Assembly: GCA_009193035.1 (NCBI GenBank)
Contig: SWDT01000022.1
Location: 186,001 to 250,000, forward strand
DNA length: 64,000 nucleotides
Reading direction: 5' to 3'
Source: Halicephalobus mephisto
Taxonomy: Eukaryota; Nematoda; Chromadorea; Rhabditida; Panagrolaimidae
Part shown: positions 1-13,500 of the stretch, one piece after another
Numbering within the stretch: the first letter of the stretch is position 1
Layout: each line of letters starts with the position of its first letter
The notes under the pieces: generated by a model
Databases searched by the model: none
The model's input: the letters and a program-made list of their open reading frames with translations, nothing else
What the model was told of the DNA's origin: nothing
Made by a program: the position numbers and the translations under genes

Positions 1-1
1 T

Positions 2-1897
2 AACGGTCTTCAGATATTCGCGGATTCTCACGAAGAAGAGCAAACCGAGCCCGTGGAAGAGGACATCATATTGCCGATGGAAAAAACGAAAAAATACATT
101 CCTCAAGAACGAGCGTTTTCCTCGGATGCTTATGCCATATTCGCCCAGTCCCTGGAAACCGGGTTCAGGGTCTACATCCACCCGAGACACGAGGTCCCGC
201 TCATGTCGTCCGAGGGCGTGACCGTGTCCCCGGGGACCAGGGTGTACTCCGCCATCTCCCCCACAAGGTACCAGCTTCTTCCGGAAGAATTCTGGGGCAA
301 ATGCACCATACAATGGCCAGACCAGCTGAACTACAAAGGAGAATACTCCTCCACGAGATGCGTCTCTCTCTGCAGAGCCCAGTATTACAACGAAAGATGC
401 GGCTGTGCTCCATTCGTTTACAACATTGATCAAAGTGAGTCATTTCCGGAATCCTAAAAAAACGAAAAACTTCAGAATACAATGTTTGTTCCGCTTACGA
501 AGTTTACTCATGTATTGAAAGCATCCAGAATGCCACAGGTAGGCAGTTTGATATATGAATTTTTGTTATTTTAAAATATTCAGGTTCACACACGCTCCCG
601 ACGCCGAGCTGTAGTTTCTGCAAAGTCGAATGCGATCGTTGGGCTTATCACACGTGGGTTTTGTAGTTTTATTTTCATACAAAATCAGATTTTTAAGTGG
701 AATTATATATCACAATTTTAATTTCTATGGATTTATTTTTACATTAAATCAGATTTTTAAGTGAAATTACATATCACAATTTTAATTTTTATGGATTTAT
801 TTTCATACAAAATTGAATTTTTAAGTGGAATTATATATCAGAACTTTAATTTTTATGGATTTATTTTTATGTTAAATTAGATTTTTGTATACAGTTGTAT
901 GTTGTAGCTTCAATTCTTACGGACAAGGGTTCTCGAGGGGAGCGTTGGAATGGATCAAGCGACAGTTCGTGAACGAGACGGATCCGCACATAAAGCAAGT
1001 GTCCCATATATCGATTTCTTCGCTTATCATTGATTGTCCTTATTTAGATCCAATTATGTGACTTTCAATGTATATTATCGAGATATGGCCTATACAAACT
1101 ACGAAGAAGTTCAATCAACGACTCTCACTCAGACCGTCTCCAATGTGGGCGGGACGTGCGGCGTCTTCCTGGGAATCAGCTTCATCTCGCTCATCGAAAT
1201 CGTCGTTTACTTGTGGAAGATGACTTGGGCTGTTATCAGTAAAAACAGAAGAGACTATCTGGTCCAGAAAACAAAGCAAGAAGAGGTTTGTCTGGCTTAT
1301 CTGCGAATCAATGAAAGAAATTTTTAGCAACGAGAAAAAACCTTAGAAATGACGTTGAAGAATATATCTTCAAGAAGCAACATAGAGGAACAGGAAGAAG
1401 AACCGAAAACTTTCAGAAGAATCGCCCATTCGATAAGACAGAAAGTCACGGCCAACTTCCCCAGGAGGAACTCCATCAATCCGGCTTTGATCAACGACAG
1501 CTATCTCGACCAGAAACTTCACGGAACAGGGAAAGCAAATTTCGGGAAACCGAACTTTGCCAGACAACCGAAATCGGATTTCGTCGAACTAAGACTAGAT
1601 CCGAACCAGTTGATTGAACTGCTGAAAGAAGCCAGAAATGTAAAACCGAACGGCAAACCCAGAAGTAGTTCCTGTCCTCGGCCTCCGGATTCTCCTTCTT
1701 GGTTGAATTCTGTAATGTCAATCGCGACTTTGCCAGTGAAGAAACCAGAAGTCGACAGGTCCCTGGAACAGGACTACTTGGACAGTCCTCAGATCCGCAA
1801 CAGTCGGGGTTCTGTCATCGACGACGAAAGCGAACCTTCCAGTCCCTTCTCGAAGCCAGATCAGCCCGACAACGACGATGGCCCATCTTTTTATTGA
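2..1897 (+). CDS. DEG/ENaC (degenerin/ASIC-type) cation channel, 5' part missing
   Basis: This is an amiloride-sensitive-type sodium channel subunit of the plasma membrane. The window opens inside an exon that is in frame from base 2. The model is six exons: 2-434, 476-538, 584-653, 908-994, 1048-1285 and 1328-1897. They join in phase to 486 residues and a stop. The extracellular Cys-rich region is clear (RCVSLCRAQYYNERCGCAPF, then a CSFCKVECDRW block). It is followed by NVYYRDMAYTNYEE and the pore/TM2 signature GGTCGVFLGISFISLIE, then a roughly 200-residue polar cytoplasmic tail. TM1 and the N-terminus lie outside the window. The 994/1048 junction only stays open if a GC donor at 995 is used. 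The intron 1286-1327 is just 42 bp. The subfamily (ASIC, DEL, DEGT and so on) cannot be decided from what is visible. Confidence 0.93.
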
Positions 1898-4574
1898 AAA
1901 TAACTCGGAAAATAAATGTTTTTATAAAAAATTAAAAACAAATTTTAAAAAAAAATTAAAAAACAACTTTTTTAAGAAAAATAATTTTAAAAAAGTCTAA
2001 ATTTTTTAAAAAATAATTTTAAAATAAAATTTAAAAAAAAATTAATTTTACATTGAAAAATTAAATTTTATTGAAAAAAATAAAAAATTAAGTTGCAAAT
2101 TTTGTGAAAAATAAAATATTAAAATTAATAACTTTTTTTAATTTAAAATTAATGAGAATTTTTACTTTTTTTAAATATGAATAGCCATGGATGTGACGGA
2201 TTTATCCATTTTAGTCATTTTAGATTTTTTTGAATTTATTTAAATTTTAAATTTATTATTTTTTAAATTTTAAAAATTTTCTAAAATGTTTGGAATTTTC
2301 TAAATTTTTTAAAATTTTAAGTTTTCTAAAATATTTTGAATTTTTTAAATTTAAAATTTATTATTTTCTAAATTTTCTAAATTTTCTAAAATGTTTTAAA
2401 TTTTCTAAAATGTTTTAAATTTTCTAAATTTTTTAAAATTTTAAATTTTCTAAATGTTTTAAATTTTTTGAATTTTTTAAATTTTCTAAAATGTTTTAAA
2501 TTTTTTAAAATTCGATTTTTTTTATTTTTTGAAAAATGGAACTCAGTGGTTGGAACAAAAACTTTTTGACTTTTCTGGGAAATATGGCCAAACTTGTCTG
2601 GGAGGCACTTATTGATGACCCTGTTTGACTTTTAAAATTGTGGAAATTCCTCGATGACCGTTTCAAAAATAAAGTTGTTTGGATTTCTCAATTTTCAGAA
2701 CGGTAGGTGATCGAAATTAAATTTTTTTTAAATCATTCTAAAAATTTAAAAAAATTTTTTAAAAAAATTTAATTTAAAATTTTTTGAATTTAAATTTTTT
2801 TTAAAATTTTTTGAATTTAAAATTTTTTTAATTTTTGCACTTTTTGAGAAAAAAATGATAAAAATCAACTATTATCTTTTAAATGGATTAGGTAGATAAA
2901 ATTCAACTTTGATCTTCTAAGAGGATTAAAATAGTTTTATTTTAATCTTTTCAGAAGAAGCTGATAAGATTCCAAGTTTATTTTCCTGAAAGATTAAATC
3001 GTCGAAATTTAACTTCCTTCATCCGATACGGTAGAATTATTAAAATTAAAATTTAAAAAACTTACGTTTTAAAAAAATTAAAATTTAAAAAATTTAAGTT
3101 TTAAAAAAAATTTAAATTTAAAAAATTAAAAATCAGAATTTTATTTTATAAAAAATTAATATTTTAAAAATTTAAGTTTTAAAAAAAATTAATATTTAAA
3201 AAATTAAAAGTCAGAATTTTATTTTGTAAAAAATTAAAAATTTAAATTTAAAAAATTTTATTTTAACTTTTTTTTAAATTATTAAAATTAAAACTTTATT
3301 TTTTTGGAATTAATTTTTGTTCAAATTTAATTTTGAAAATTCAAAAAAAACCGAAATAAACTTTGAAATTTCTTTAAAAAAGAGAAATTTTTATCTTTTA
3401 AAAAATAATTAAAATTTTTTATTTCTTTGAAAATAATTAAAAAATTTTATTTTTTAAATTAACTGAAATTTGAATTTTCGAAAATCATTGAAAAAAATAA
3501 AATTCAAATTTGACAATTTTAAAAACTAATTTTTTTTAAAATTAAATTTAAAAAAAAATAGAAATTTAATTTAAAAAAAAATTAATTTAAAAAAAAATAA
3601 AAAATAATTTTTAAAAAAATAGAAAATTTTCATTTTTTTGAAAAAAATTAAATTTTAAAAAAAAATAAAAAATAATTTAAAAAAAAATAAAAATTTTCAT
3701 TTTAAAAAAAAATTAATTTAAAAAAAAATAAAAATTTTCATTTAAAAAAAAATAATTAAAAAAAATAAAAATTTTCATTTAAAAAAAAATTAATTTAAAA
3801 AAAATAAAAATTTTCATTTTTTTAATTAAAATTTAACTTAAAAAACGAGTAAATACTTAAGATTTAAATTTGATCATTTTTGAAAGTTGTTGAGATTCAA
3901 ATTTGACTTTTTTCTTTGCTTTTCGTAGAAAATTGTTTTTTCGCTTCCAACTTTTGAAAAAAAAATGAAAATGGCTCTTTCAGAACACGTCAAGTCGGAT
4001 CCGTTCGAGAATCAATATTCCTTTTTTGACGCTTTTCACATCCCTGAAATTCTAAAAAATTACCAAATTACTTTAAAAAATTACAAAATTACTTTAAAAA
4101 TTCATAAAATAATTTAAAAACTTACCAAATTACTTTAAAAAATTACAAAATAATTTAAAAAATTATAAAATAATTTAAAAAATTACAAAATTACTTCAAA
4201 AATCATAAAATAATTTAAAAAATTATGAAATTATTTTAAAAAATCATGAAATTACTTTTACAAAATTACAAATAAAAAATTTTTCATGTTTTGATCTTAA
4301 CACGAAAATATTATTTTTTATCATTTCCTGAATCTCACCGCGAAAATATTTATTTTTGATCTTGACAGGAATAAACTTTTAAATTTCTTGGATCTCAACG
4401 CGAAAATATTTATTTTTTTATCATTTCCTGAGTCTCAACGCGAAAATATTTATTTTTGATCTTGACACGAAAATATTATTTTTTTATAATTTCCTGGGTC
4501 TCACCGCGAAAATATTTATTTTTTTTAATTTCCTGAGTCTCACCGTGAAAATATTTATTTTTATTATTATTATT
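1898..4574. other. Intergenic, A/T low-complexity
   Basis: This stretch separates the channel gene from the MCTP gene. It is almost entirely A/T homopolymer mixtures. Less simple islands occur near 2540-2700 and 2850-3020, and neither shows a convincing gene. A short open stretch with better composition begins at 3964 (M-K-M-A-L-S-E-H-V) and runs about 35 residues before becoming A/T-derived. It could be an upstream exon or nothing. Confidence 0.6.
4290..4565. repeat. Tandem repeat upstream of the MCTP gene
   Basis: There are five or six imperfect units containing TCTCAACGCGAAAATATTTA and TTTTATCATTTCCTGA. They lie immediately 5' of the first recognised MCTP exon. Confidence 0.75.
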
Positions 4575-7500
4575 ATGAAATTAAGGTACTGTATGAAAGC
4601 AACCCCGAGATCAGTCCCATGTACCCCAAGAAGATCAGAAAAATCAAAACATTCCCTGAGGGAATCCACGAGCGAAGGAGGAACTCCGGTAAAAAAAAAA
4701 AGAATCTTCGGTGAGTCAATTATAATTCAAAAAAATTAAATTTCTTCAAAGATATTTTTTAAAAATCAATCGATTTAAAAAAAATATTTTTAATTTTAAA
4801 AATAAAAATTTTCATTCATTTTTTTTATTTTTTATTTTTTTTTAATTTTATTAATTTTTTTAAAATTTTCTTAATTTTAAAATTTTTTATTTTTTTTTAA
4901 ATTTTCTTAATTTTCCTAAATTTTTTATTTTTTTTAAAATTTTTTTGTTTTTTTATTTTTAGGAATGCTTCGATGTGTTTCGCCTTTGCCGACAGTCGAT
5001 TCAGTTCCTCAAGAGATGGGAGCCTCGTGTTCCGTCATCTCCAGGACCAAGGATGACGATTCTGAAGATTCCATTTCCGTCCGTCAGCTCATCAAGGACA
5101 CCATGGATTCTACAGGTAAATTTACATAATTATTTAAAAGTAATTTCATTATAAAAATTAAACGATTTTTTTTATTCAAAATTATTTAAAAATAAATTTT
5201 TTTTAAAAAAACTGAATTTTTAATTTTTTAAAATTTTTAATTTTCGAAATTTTTAAAGATTCTCAAAAACTTTTAAAAATTTATAATTTTCGAAATTTTC
5301 AGAATCTTTCAATTAGATTTTTTAAAATTCTCAAAAATTTTCAAAAATCTAAAAATTTTAAAAAATTTATAAAATTTTAAAAATTTTCGAAATTTAAAAA
5401 AAATTTTAAAAATTTTTGAAATTTTAAAAAAAATTTATAAAATTTTAAAATTTTTGAAGATTCTGGTTAAAGCAAAAAAATAATACATGGTCGATTACGC
5501 TCAGTTGATTTTTTTAAACTTTTGGACCACTTTTTCCTTTTTTATAAAAGTTTGTAATTTTATATTCATTATTCTTAGTTTTTTTAAATAAAAATTTATT
5601 ATTTTTCATGTTTTTATTGACGAAGATATTTGAATTTAAAATTTTTTAAAAATGATAATTTGACAGATTTTTGCAAAAAAAAATTATTTTTGAATAAAAT
5701 TTTAGAATTTTTTAAAAAATAAACTTTTTTTGAAAATAAATTTTAAAAAAATTGAAAATTAAAAAAATTAAAAATTTCGAAAAAATTGAAAAATATTTTT
5801 AAAAAAATTTAAAAATGTTTTAAAAATTAAAAAATTTCGAAAAAATTTAAAAACATTTTAAAAATTTTTACAGTAGTCTGATTTGAAATAATTTTTTTAA
5901 ATTGGAAAATTACTTAATCTAAATTAAATATTTAAATTATTTTTAATTTTATTGTTTTTAATTTTTGATTTTCAGATACAGAGAACGAGAAACAAGTCGT
6001 TAATCCTTCTCAATCCTGGAGACAACGGCTCTGGGTCAATTGGAGGTTGCCCTTCACGTAAGTTCATTAATCACTATGTAATTTCGAATGTACAGTAAAA
6101 AAATTACTCAACATTTGTCGGCAAAAATTCACCAATTAGCCAGATTTGCCATTTCATTCAGAAAATTTCCAGTCAATGACCGTGCAGGAGAATCTACTCG
6201 CGTCCGTAAATAAGCGAGCGAGAGAATCTACTCGCTTTCATAAATAAGCGGGCGAGAGAATCTACTCGCTTCCATAATAAGCGAGCGAGAGAATGTACTC
6301 GCTTTCATAAATAAGTGAGCGAGAGAATGTACTCGCTTTCATAAATAAGCGAGCGAGAGAATGTACTCGCGTCTCGTAGGTGAGCGAAACAGTTCGCTCG
6401 CGTCCATAAACTAGTGCGAGACAGTTCGCTCGCATCTATAAAATAACGCACGAAACAAAAAACAAAACTTCGAAATTTACAAAATTCTCGAAAATTTTGA
6501 AAGTATTTTTTTAGATTTTGGGAAACTTCAGAAGTTTTGTAAAATTTTCAAAAATGTTTTTCTAAATTCTCGGAAATTTCGAACTATTTCATAAATTTTC
6601 AGAATTTTCGAGAATTTTGTAAATTCTGAAATTTTGAAAGTATTTTTTTAGATTTTGGAAAGTTTTAGAAACTTCTACAGTATTCTCATTTTAAAATTGA
6701 TCAAATTACAGTATGAAATCCCTGAAAAAATTCAAGAAATACTCTTCAACGGAAAGTAAATCGATCGATGCAAATCCGATCGGAGACGTCGTTCAGGTTT
6801 GTCCCGTTTTTAGGATTTTATTTTTTTTAAATATATTTGAAAAAAAAAATATTTTTATTTTTCGAAAATTTTCTTCAAAAATCAAGATTGAAAAATTTTT
6901 CGAATTTGGTCCTGATTTTATTTTCAAAGTTACTGTAGATTTTTAATTTTGCATAATTTTTTAGACAGTTGATGACGGAACAGATGAGAATCCTTACGTC
7001 ACTTTTCGTCTCAAGATCCACTTGAAGGAAGCTCACGGACTTGTTATCCGGGATGCCTCAGGCAAGATTTTCCAATAAAAGTATTCTAAAAAATAAAAAA
7101 CATGTTTTTACAAAAATTAAAAAATTTCGAATAATTTATAAAAATTAAAAAATTAAAATTTTGATTTTAGAAAAATATAAAAAAAATAAAAAAATCAATA
7201 AAAAAAATAAAATTTTAATTTAAAAAAATTAAAAAATTTCAATTTTATTTTAAAAAAAAAATAAAAAATTTCAATTTTATTTAAAAAAAAAAAATTTCAA
7301 TTTTATTTTAAAAAATTATTTAAAAAATTAAATTTTGGTTTTAAAAAAATTAAAAAATTTAAATTAAAAAAAAAAATTTAGGTTCGAGTGATCCATATGT
7401 GAAATTCAAATATCAAGAAAAAACGATGTACAAATCAAATACGGTATACCGTAGTCTGAACCCTAATTGGGATGAAGAATTCGCTTTTCTTATTCACGAT

Positions 7501-10500
7501 CCCACGAGTCTGTTACGGTTGGAAGTTTTTGATTACGATAGATTCATGATGGACGATCCCATGGGATTCGCCAACGTCGACTTGAGCACTTTGAAGCTTT
7601 TCGAACTCCACGACCTCAAGTTGACTCTGGAAGACGAAGAAGACAACGAAGGTTACATGGGATACGTCCAGTTGACTGTTACAGTAACTCCATTGACAGA
7701 GAATCAAAAAAACGAAGTAAGTTGAAATTAATTGACCCTATTTGACCTCAATTGACCTCATGTTGATTTTAAGTGATCCTATTTGACCTTTTGACCCCAG
7801 TTGACCCTATTTGACCTCATGTTGATTTTAAGTGACCCTATTTGATCTTTTGACCCTATTTGACCTTTTGACCTTGTTTGAACTTTTGACCTTTTTTGAC
7901 TTTTCTTAGTCTTGTTTGAACTTTTTTAACTTATTGACCTTGTTTGACCTCTTGACCTTTTGAATTTTCAGTTTCTTTCTCGAGCTACTCGAGGGGTCAT
8001 TGCGGAAACGGCCAAACGGTCGAATAAAGCAGTTTCTGTTTGGCTTTCTGCCGTGAATATTGTCCTTGTGGAAGCAAAATTGAATTATCTTAATCTTCCG
8101 GGTTTGCCAGATCCATATGTTAAATTCAAACTTGGATCAGAAAAATGCAAAAGTAAAATTCAACAAAAAACTTTTGAACCAAAATGGATCGAACAATTTG
8201 ATTTACATATTTTTGATGAAAATTTTCAAATTCTTGATTTAATGATAAGAGACAAAAATTCAAATACAGTAATTGGAAAATGTTCAATTAATTTGAAAGA
8301 ATTTGAAAGAGAAAAAACAGAAGAAAAATGGCACCAATTGGAAGGAGATTCTGGAAGCGTTCTGATCTTGCTCACGATATCCGGCACTTCGGTCTCTGCC
8401 GGAACCGTCGTCGATTTGAATGACTACTTCGGAAACAGAATCGACATTGTTAATAAATATGTGAGTTTAAAAATAATTATTAATTAGAAATTGTCGAAAA
8501 TAAAGTAAAAATTATTCATTTTGAAACTAGTAATTTTAAATTAATATCTTTTTTAAATAATATTTTAGAAATCTTAAGATGGATGATAATTAATTTAATT
8601 TTTGATTGTGAATTATTAAATAATATCTAGATTGAAAATAAAGTAAAAATTATTCATTTTGAAACTGATAATTTTTAATTTCTAATTAAGAATATTTTTA
8701 TTTCTTAAAAATAATATTTTAGAAAGTTTTAATACGAATGATAATTAATTTAATTTTTTATTATAAATTATTAAATAATATCTAGATTGAAAATAAAGTG
8801 AAAATCATTCACTTTGAAACTGATAATTTTTAATTTCTAATTAAGAATATCTTTATTTTTTAAAAATAATATTTTAGAAATCTTAAGATGGATGATAATT
8901 AATTTAATTTTTGATTGTGAATTATTAAATAATATCTAGATTGAAAATTAAAAAAAATTATTCACTTTGGGACTGAGTTTTCTTGATTATTTGTATTTTT
9001 TATCTTCTTTTTCGAAAAATATCCTTCAAGAAACCATCCTGTCACGGACTATGTTTGGTTAAATTTTCGAGTAAGAACTCAGTTACTAATCCTTTGTGCA
9101 TCATTCGTCGTAGGACCAGGAATAATTTTTTTCAAAGTCCCACTACGAATTATATTTTTTGACTAGCGACTTTGTTGTTGATTTTTTATACATCGTTCGT
9201 GATAGGACTAGGAAATATTTCCTCAAGGTCCCACCACGAATTATATTTTTTGATTAAAAACTTGATTACTGACCATTTATACATCATTCGTCGTAGGACT
9301 AGGAATAATTTTTTTCAAAGTCCCACCACGAATGATGTTCATTTTTAAATCAAGGATTTGATTATTGATTCTTTAACCGATCGATTTAGAGCGTGAGTAA
9401 CTCCTTCGTCTCCATCAAGGACGTGGGACACCTGACTGTCAAGGTGTTCAAGGCCGAAGGACTGGCTTCTGCTGATATAAACGGCAAAAGCGATCCTTTC
9501 TGTGTGCTCGAGTTAGTCAACGCCAGACTTCAGACTCACACAGAATACAAAACTCTGAATCCCGAATGGAACAAACTTTTCACATTGTGAGTCAATTAAA
9601 AAAACGAATTTTAAAATATCTATAATTCAGCGCTGTCAAGGACATCCATGAAGTCCTGGAGATTACGGTATACGATGAAGACCCGAATAAAAAAGTCGAA
9701 TTTTTGGGAAAAGTGGCGATTCCGCTTCTTAAAATCCGAAATTGCGAAAAAAGATGGTATAATTTAAAAGATAAAAAATTATCAAGAAGGTCGAAAGGCA
9801 GAATCCTCCTGGAGATGGACGTCCTCTGGAACCCCCTCAAAGCCGCATTAAGGACCTTCAATCCACGTGAGAAAAAACTTGTAACAGCAGATCCGAAATT
9901 TAAGCCTTCGATGTTGATCAACTCCGTAAATCGTCTCAAAGATTTCGGAAATTACCTGGTGTCTTGTAAAGAGTTCATCGACGATTGCCTAAGTTGGAGA
10001 TCGTATCCGAAGTCACTTTGTGCTTTTTTAGTAAGTTTTACACAAAGCGTAACTTGTAGCTTGGTAACAATCACAAAATGTAACAAAAATTCAACACAAT
10101 CGTCACGTTTTCATGAATATTTGACTTTTGTAACGAAAATGTAACAGAATCGTCACATTTTTCGTAAATATTCGATATTTGTAACGAAAATGTAACAGAA
10201 TCGTCACATTTTTTGTAAATATTTGATTTTTGTGAAAAATTCTACACAATCGTCACGTTTTTCGTGAATATTTGACTTTTGTAACGAAAATGTAACAGAA
10301 TCGTCACATTTTTCGTAAATATTTAAAATTTATGACGAAAATTTAACAGAATCGTCACATTTTCATGAATATTTGAATTTTGTAACAAAAATTCAACACA
10401 ATCATCACATTTTTATGAATATTTAGCATATGTGATAAAATGTAACATAACCGTCACATTTTTCGTGAATATCTAATATCTGTGACGAAAATGTAACACA

Positions 10501-13500
10501 ATCGTCACATTTTTTATGAATATTTAAAATTTGTGACAAAATGTAACAGAATCGTCACATTTTTATAAATATTTAATATCTGTGATGAAAATTGTGATTT
10601 AATAGTGACGATTTGCATTTGTTACTGCGCTAAAAGTTACGTTTTTTTGTACAAATAATTTTGATTTTTAGTTTTTTGTGACTTTTGTGTATTTTATACA
10701 ACTTCATCACTGGCCGATTTTATTATTGTTGCTGTTCGTCAGATTCCACATTTACCACAAGGTTTCTGAAAACATCGAGATCAGATTTCGAGGGTCTGTG
10801 GAAGATGACCCAAGATTGTCCGTCGAGAGTGACGACGAGGATTACGTCAATGATCCGGTTAGTTGATTTCAGCATTAATTACTGTATCGTGATTGTGGTT
10901 GTAAATGTGGTTTCCAGCGACGACCTCGACTGAAAAGGTCGACAACGGCTCCTCCATCGGGTTTTTCATCGAGAACACACGACGTAAATTCATCTTCTTA
11001 TTTGATTTTTTAGTATTTTCTACAACGAACAAAATTTCTCAATTACAGTATCTTTATAAAATTGCAGAAGGTTTTGGAATTTTCCAGGATCTATTGGATA
11101 TTTTTAGAATTACGTAAAAGTTGAATTTTATAATTTTTGATCTCGAGTGGAAAAGTCTAAAAATTCGCGTTGAGATTATTTTTTGGATTTCGTAACAAAT
11201 ACTTATAATTTCTTACTGTAAGAAAATTCAGAATTTTCAATATTTTTAGAATTACGCAAAAGTTGAATTTTATAACTTTTGATCTCGAGTGGAAAAGTCT
11301 AAAAATTCGCGTTGAGATTATTTTTTGGATTTCGTAACAAATACTTATAATTTCTTACTGTAAAAAAATTCAGAATTCTCAATATTTTTAGAATTACGTA
11401 AAAATTAAATTTTATAACTTTTGATCTCGAGTGGAAAAATCTAGAAATTCGCGTTGAGACTATTTTTGGATTTCGTAACAAATACTTAATTTCTTACTGT
11501 GGGGAAATTCAGAATTTTCAATATTTTTAGAATTACGTAAAAGTTGAATTTTATAACTTTTGATCTCGAGTGGAAAAGTCTAAAAATTCGTGTTGAGATT
11601 ATTTTTTGGATTTCGTAACAAATACTTATAATTTCTTACTGTAAAAAAATTCAGAATTTTCAATATTTCTGCAATTTTTAAAATTACGTAAAAGTTGAAT
11701 TTTACAATTTTCGATCTCGACTGGAAAATTCTAAAAATTCCCGTCGAGACTATTTTTTGGAAATTTATAGTATGTATTTCTGCTTTTATAGTAATTTCAG
11801 AATTTGCTAAATATTCTTGAAATTTTAGAATTCTGTCAATACGGATTTTTACAATTTTTGGTCTCGACCGAAAAATTCCAAACATTCGTTCTGAAACAAG
11901 ATTTTAAATTTTGTTGTTTTTCATAATATTTATGATTTGAATTTATTAAATAATTTCAGACGGAGAAATCGACGGGCGTTTTGTTTCAATTTCATGGACC
12001 GATTCCAGGCCATCCAGGACACTCTCCAGGTCATCCAGGTCCAGCTAGACTTCGTTGCTTCTCTTCTTGAACGATTTCGAAATACTTTCAATTTTACAGT
12101 ACCTTATTTGAGTTACCTTGCCATCGTCGTTCTGTGCATTGTCGCGGTATTACTGTACCTTGTGCCCGTCCGATGGATTATCATGGTCTGGGGTCGGTGT
12201 TTCATCGCGAATGCTACAGTAATCTTTATTTATTTTAGGGATAAATAAGTTTTCAAAACGTCTTCGAAATCCTCATTATGTTGATAATAATGAACTTCTG
12301 GATTTCCTTTCCAGAGTGCCTTCTGAAAAGGAACTGGTAAGTGACGCATAAAAGTCGCGGTTTTTGGACTTAGTAACTGCCAGAAGTGACGTATGAGTCT
12401 TCCCTAGAACAGCAAACAAAGAGTGCAATTTACATAATATGAATGTTTTCTTAACACCTAACAACAGAAGATCTTACTCATGTCCTACAGTATCCCGTGC
12501 TCCCTGGTAGTCAGACTATCGCCTTAAATATTTTTCCCGGGTCTAGTTTCCGTCCCAACGTTGACGCAGGTGCTGAAAATCACTTGTAACTGACCGTAAT
12601 CGGATCTGCCGGATTGCGGTCAGTTGTAAATGATTTCTAACATCTGTGGAGAGTCTCATCCATGTCCTACAGTACCCCACATTCCCTGATACTCAGACTA
12701 TCTCTCCAGCTTCTTTCTAGTTTACTTTCTGTCTCAATAGTAACAAATATGTGATTTTTGTAACAATTCCCAACCATGACCAAAGTGTTGATTCCGAGCT
12801 AATCTGAATCCGAAAATCAACGGACCTGAATTCAAACCGAATTATTTCGAACTCCAAAATTGAGACTTTTGAAAAATCGACAGTTTGAGTCGAACAAAAA
12901 ATGCAATATGAGTATTACGATTTTTATGAATATTTGAAGTTTGTACTAAAAATTACAATCTTTCGTAACAAATGCAAAGTTTAACGAAAGTTACCCTATA
13001 TACAAAAAATAGTACATGATAATAATGTATAGACACAAAACAACTCTGATATATCAAGTGTATTATATTTCATATGTTAATATATTAAGAATGATATTGG
13101 TGTATTGCACATAATACATCTAATAGTTTGAATATAATGTATCTGATACATTAGAGGTGTCTTAATGTAGTTATTCTTTGTGATATAGATACTTTGAAAA
13201 GATTCTGATATATCAGGTGTATTATATTTTATATGTTAATATATTAAGGATGGTATTGGTGCATTGTATATAATATGTCTATACATTAAAGCTGTTTTAA
13301 TGTACCCTTTTTGTATGTAGAAGTTATAACTTTTTTGAGAAGGAAATGACGAATCTGGCCTTTTCAGTTGATTTCCTGAGGCAAAAAAGAACACCCACTG
13401 TCCGCTTCAAATATGCGAGTTAATGTGGGCCATTTTTTTCGATTTACTTTTATTGATCTTTTTTTTGACAATAGGTGCGAGTCAAATAAGTCGTTTTTAT

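Noticed and set aside
6188..6445. Possible CRISPR-like array
   Set aside because: The units are directly tandem, with no unique spacers and no cas genes, in a eukaryotic intron.
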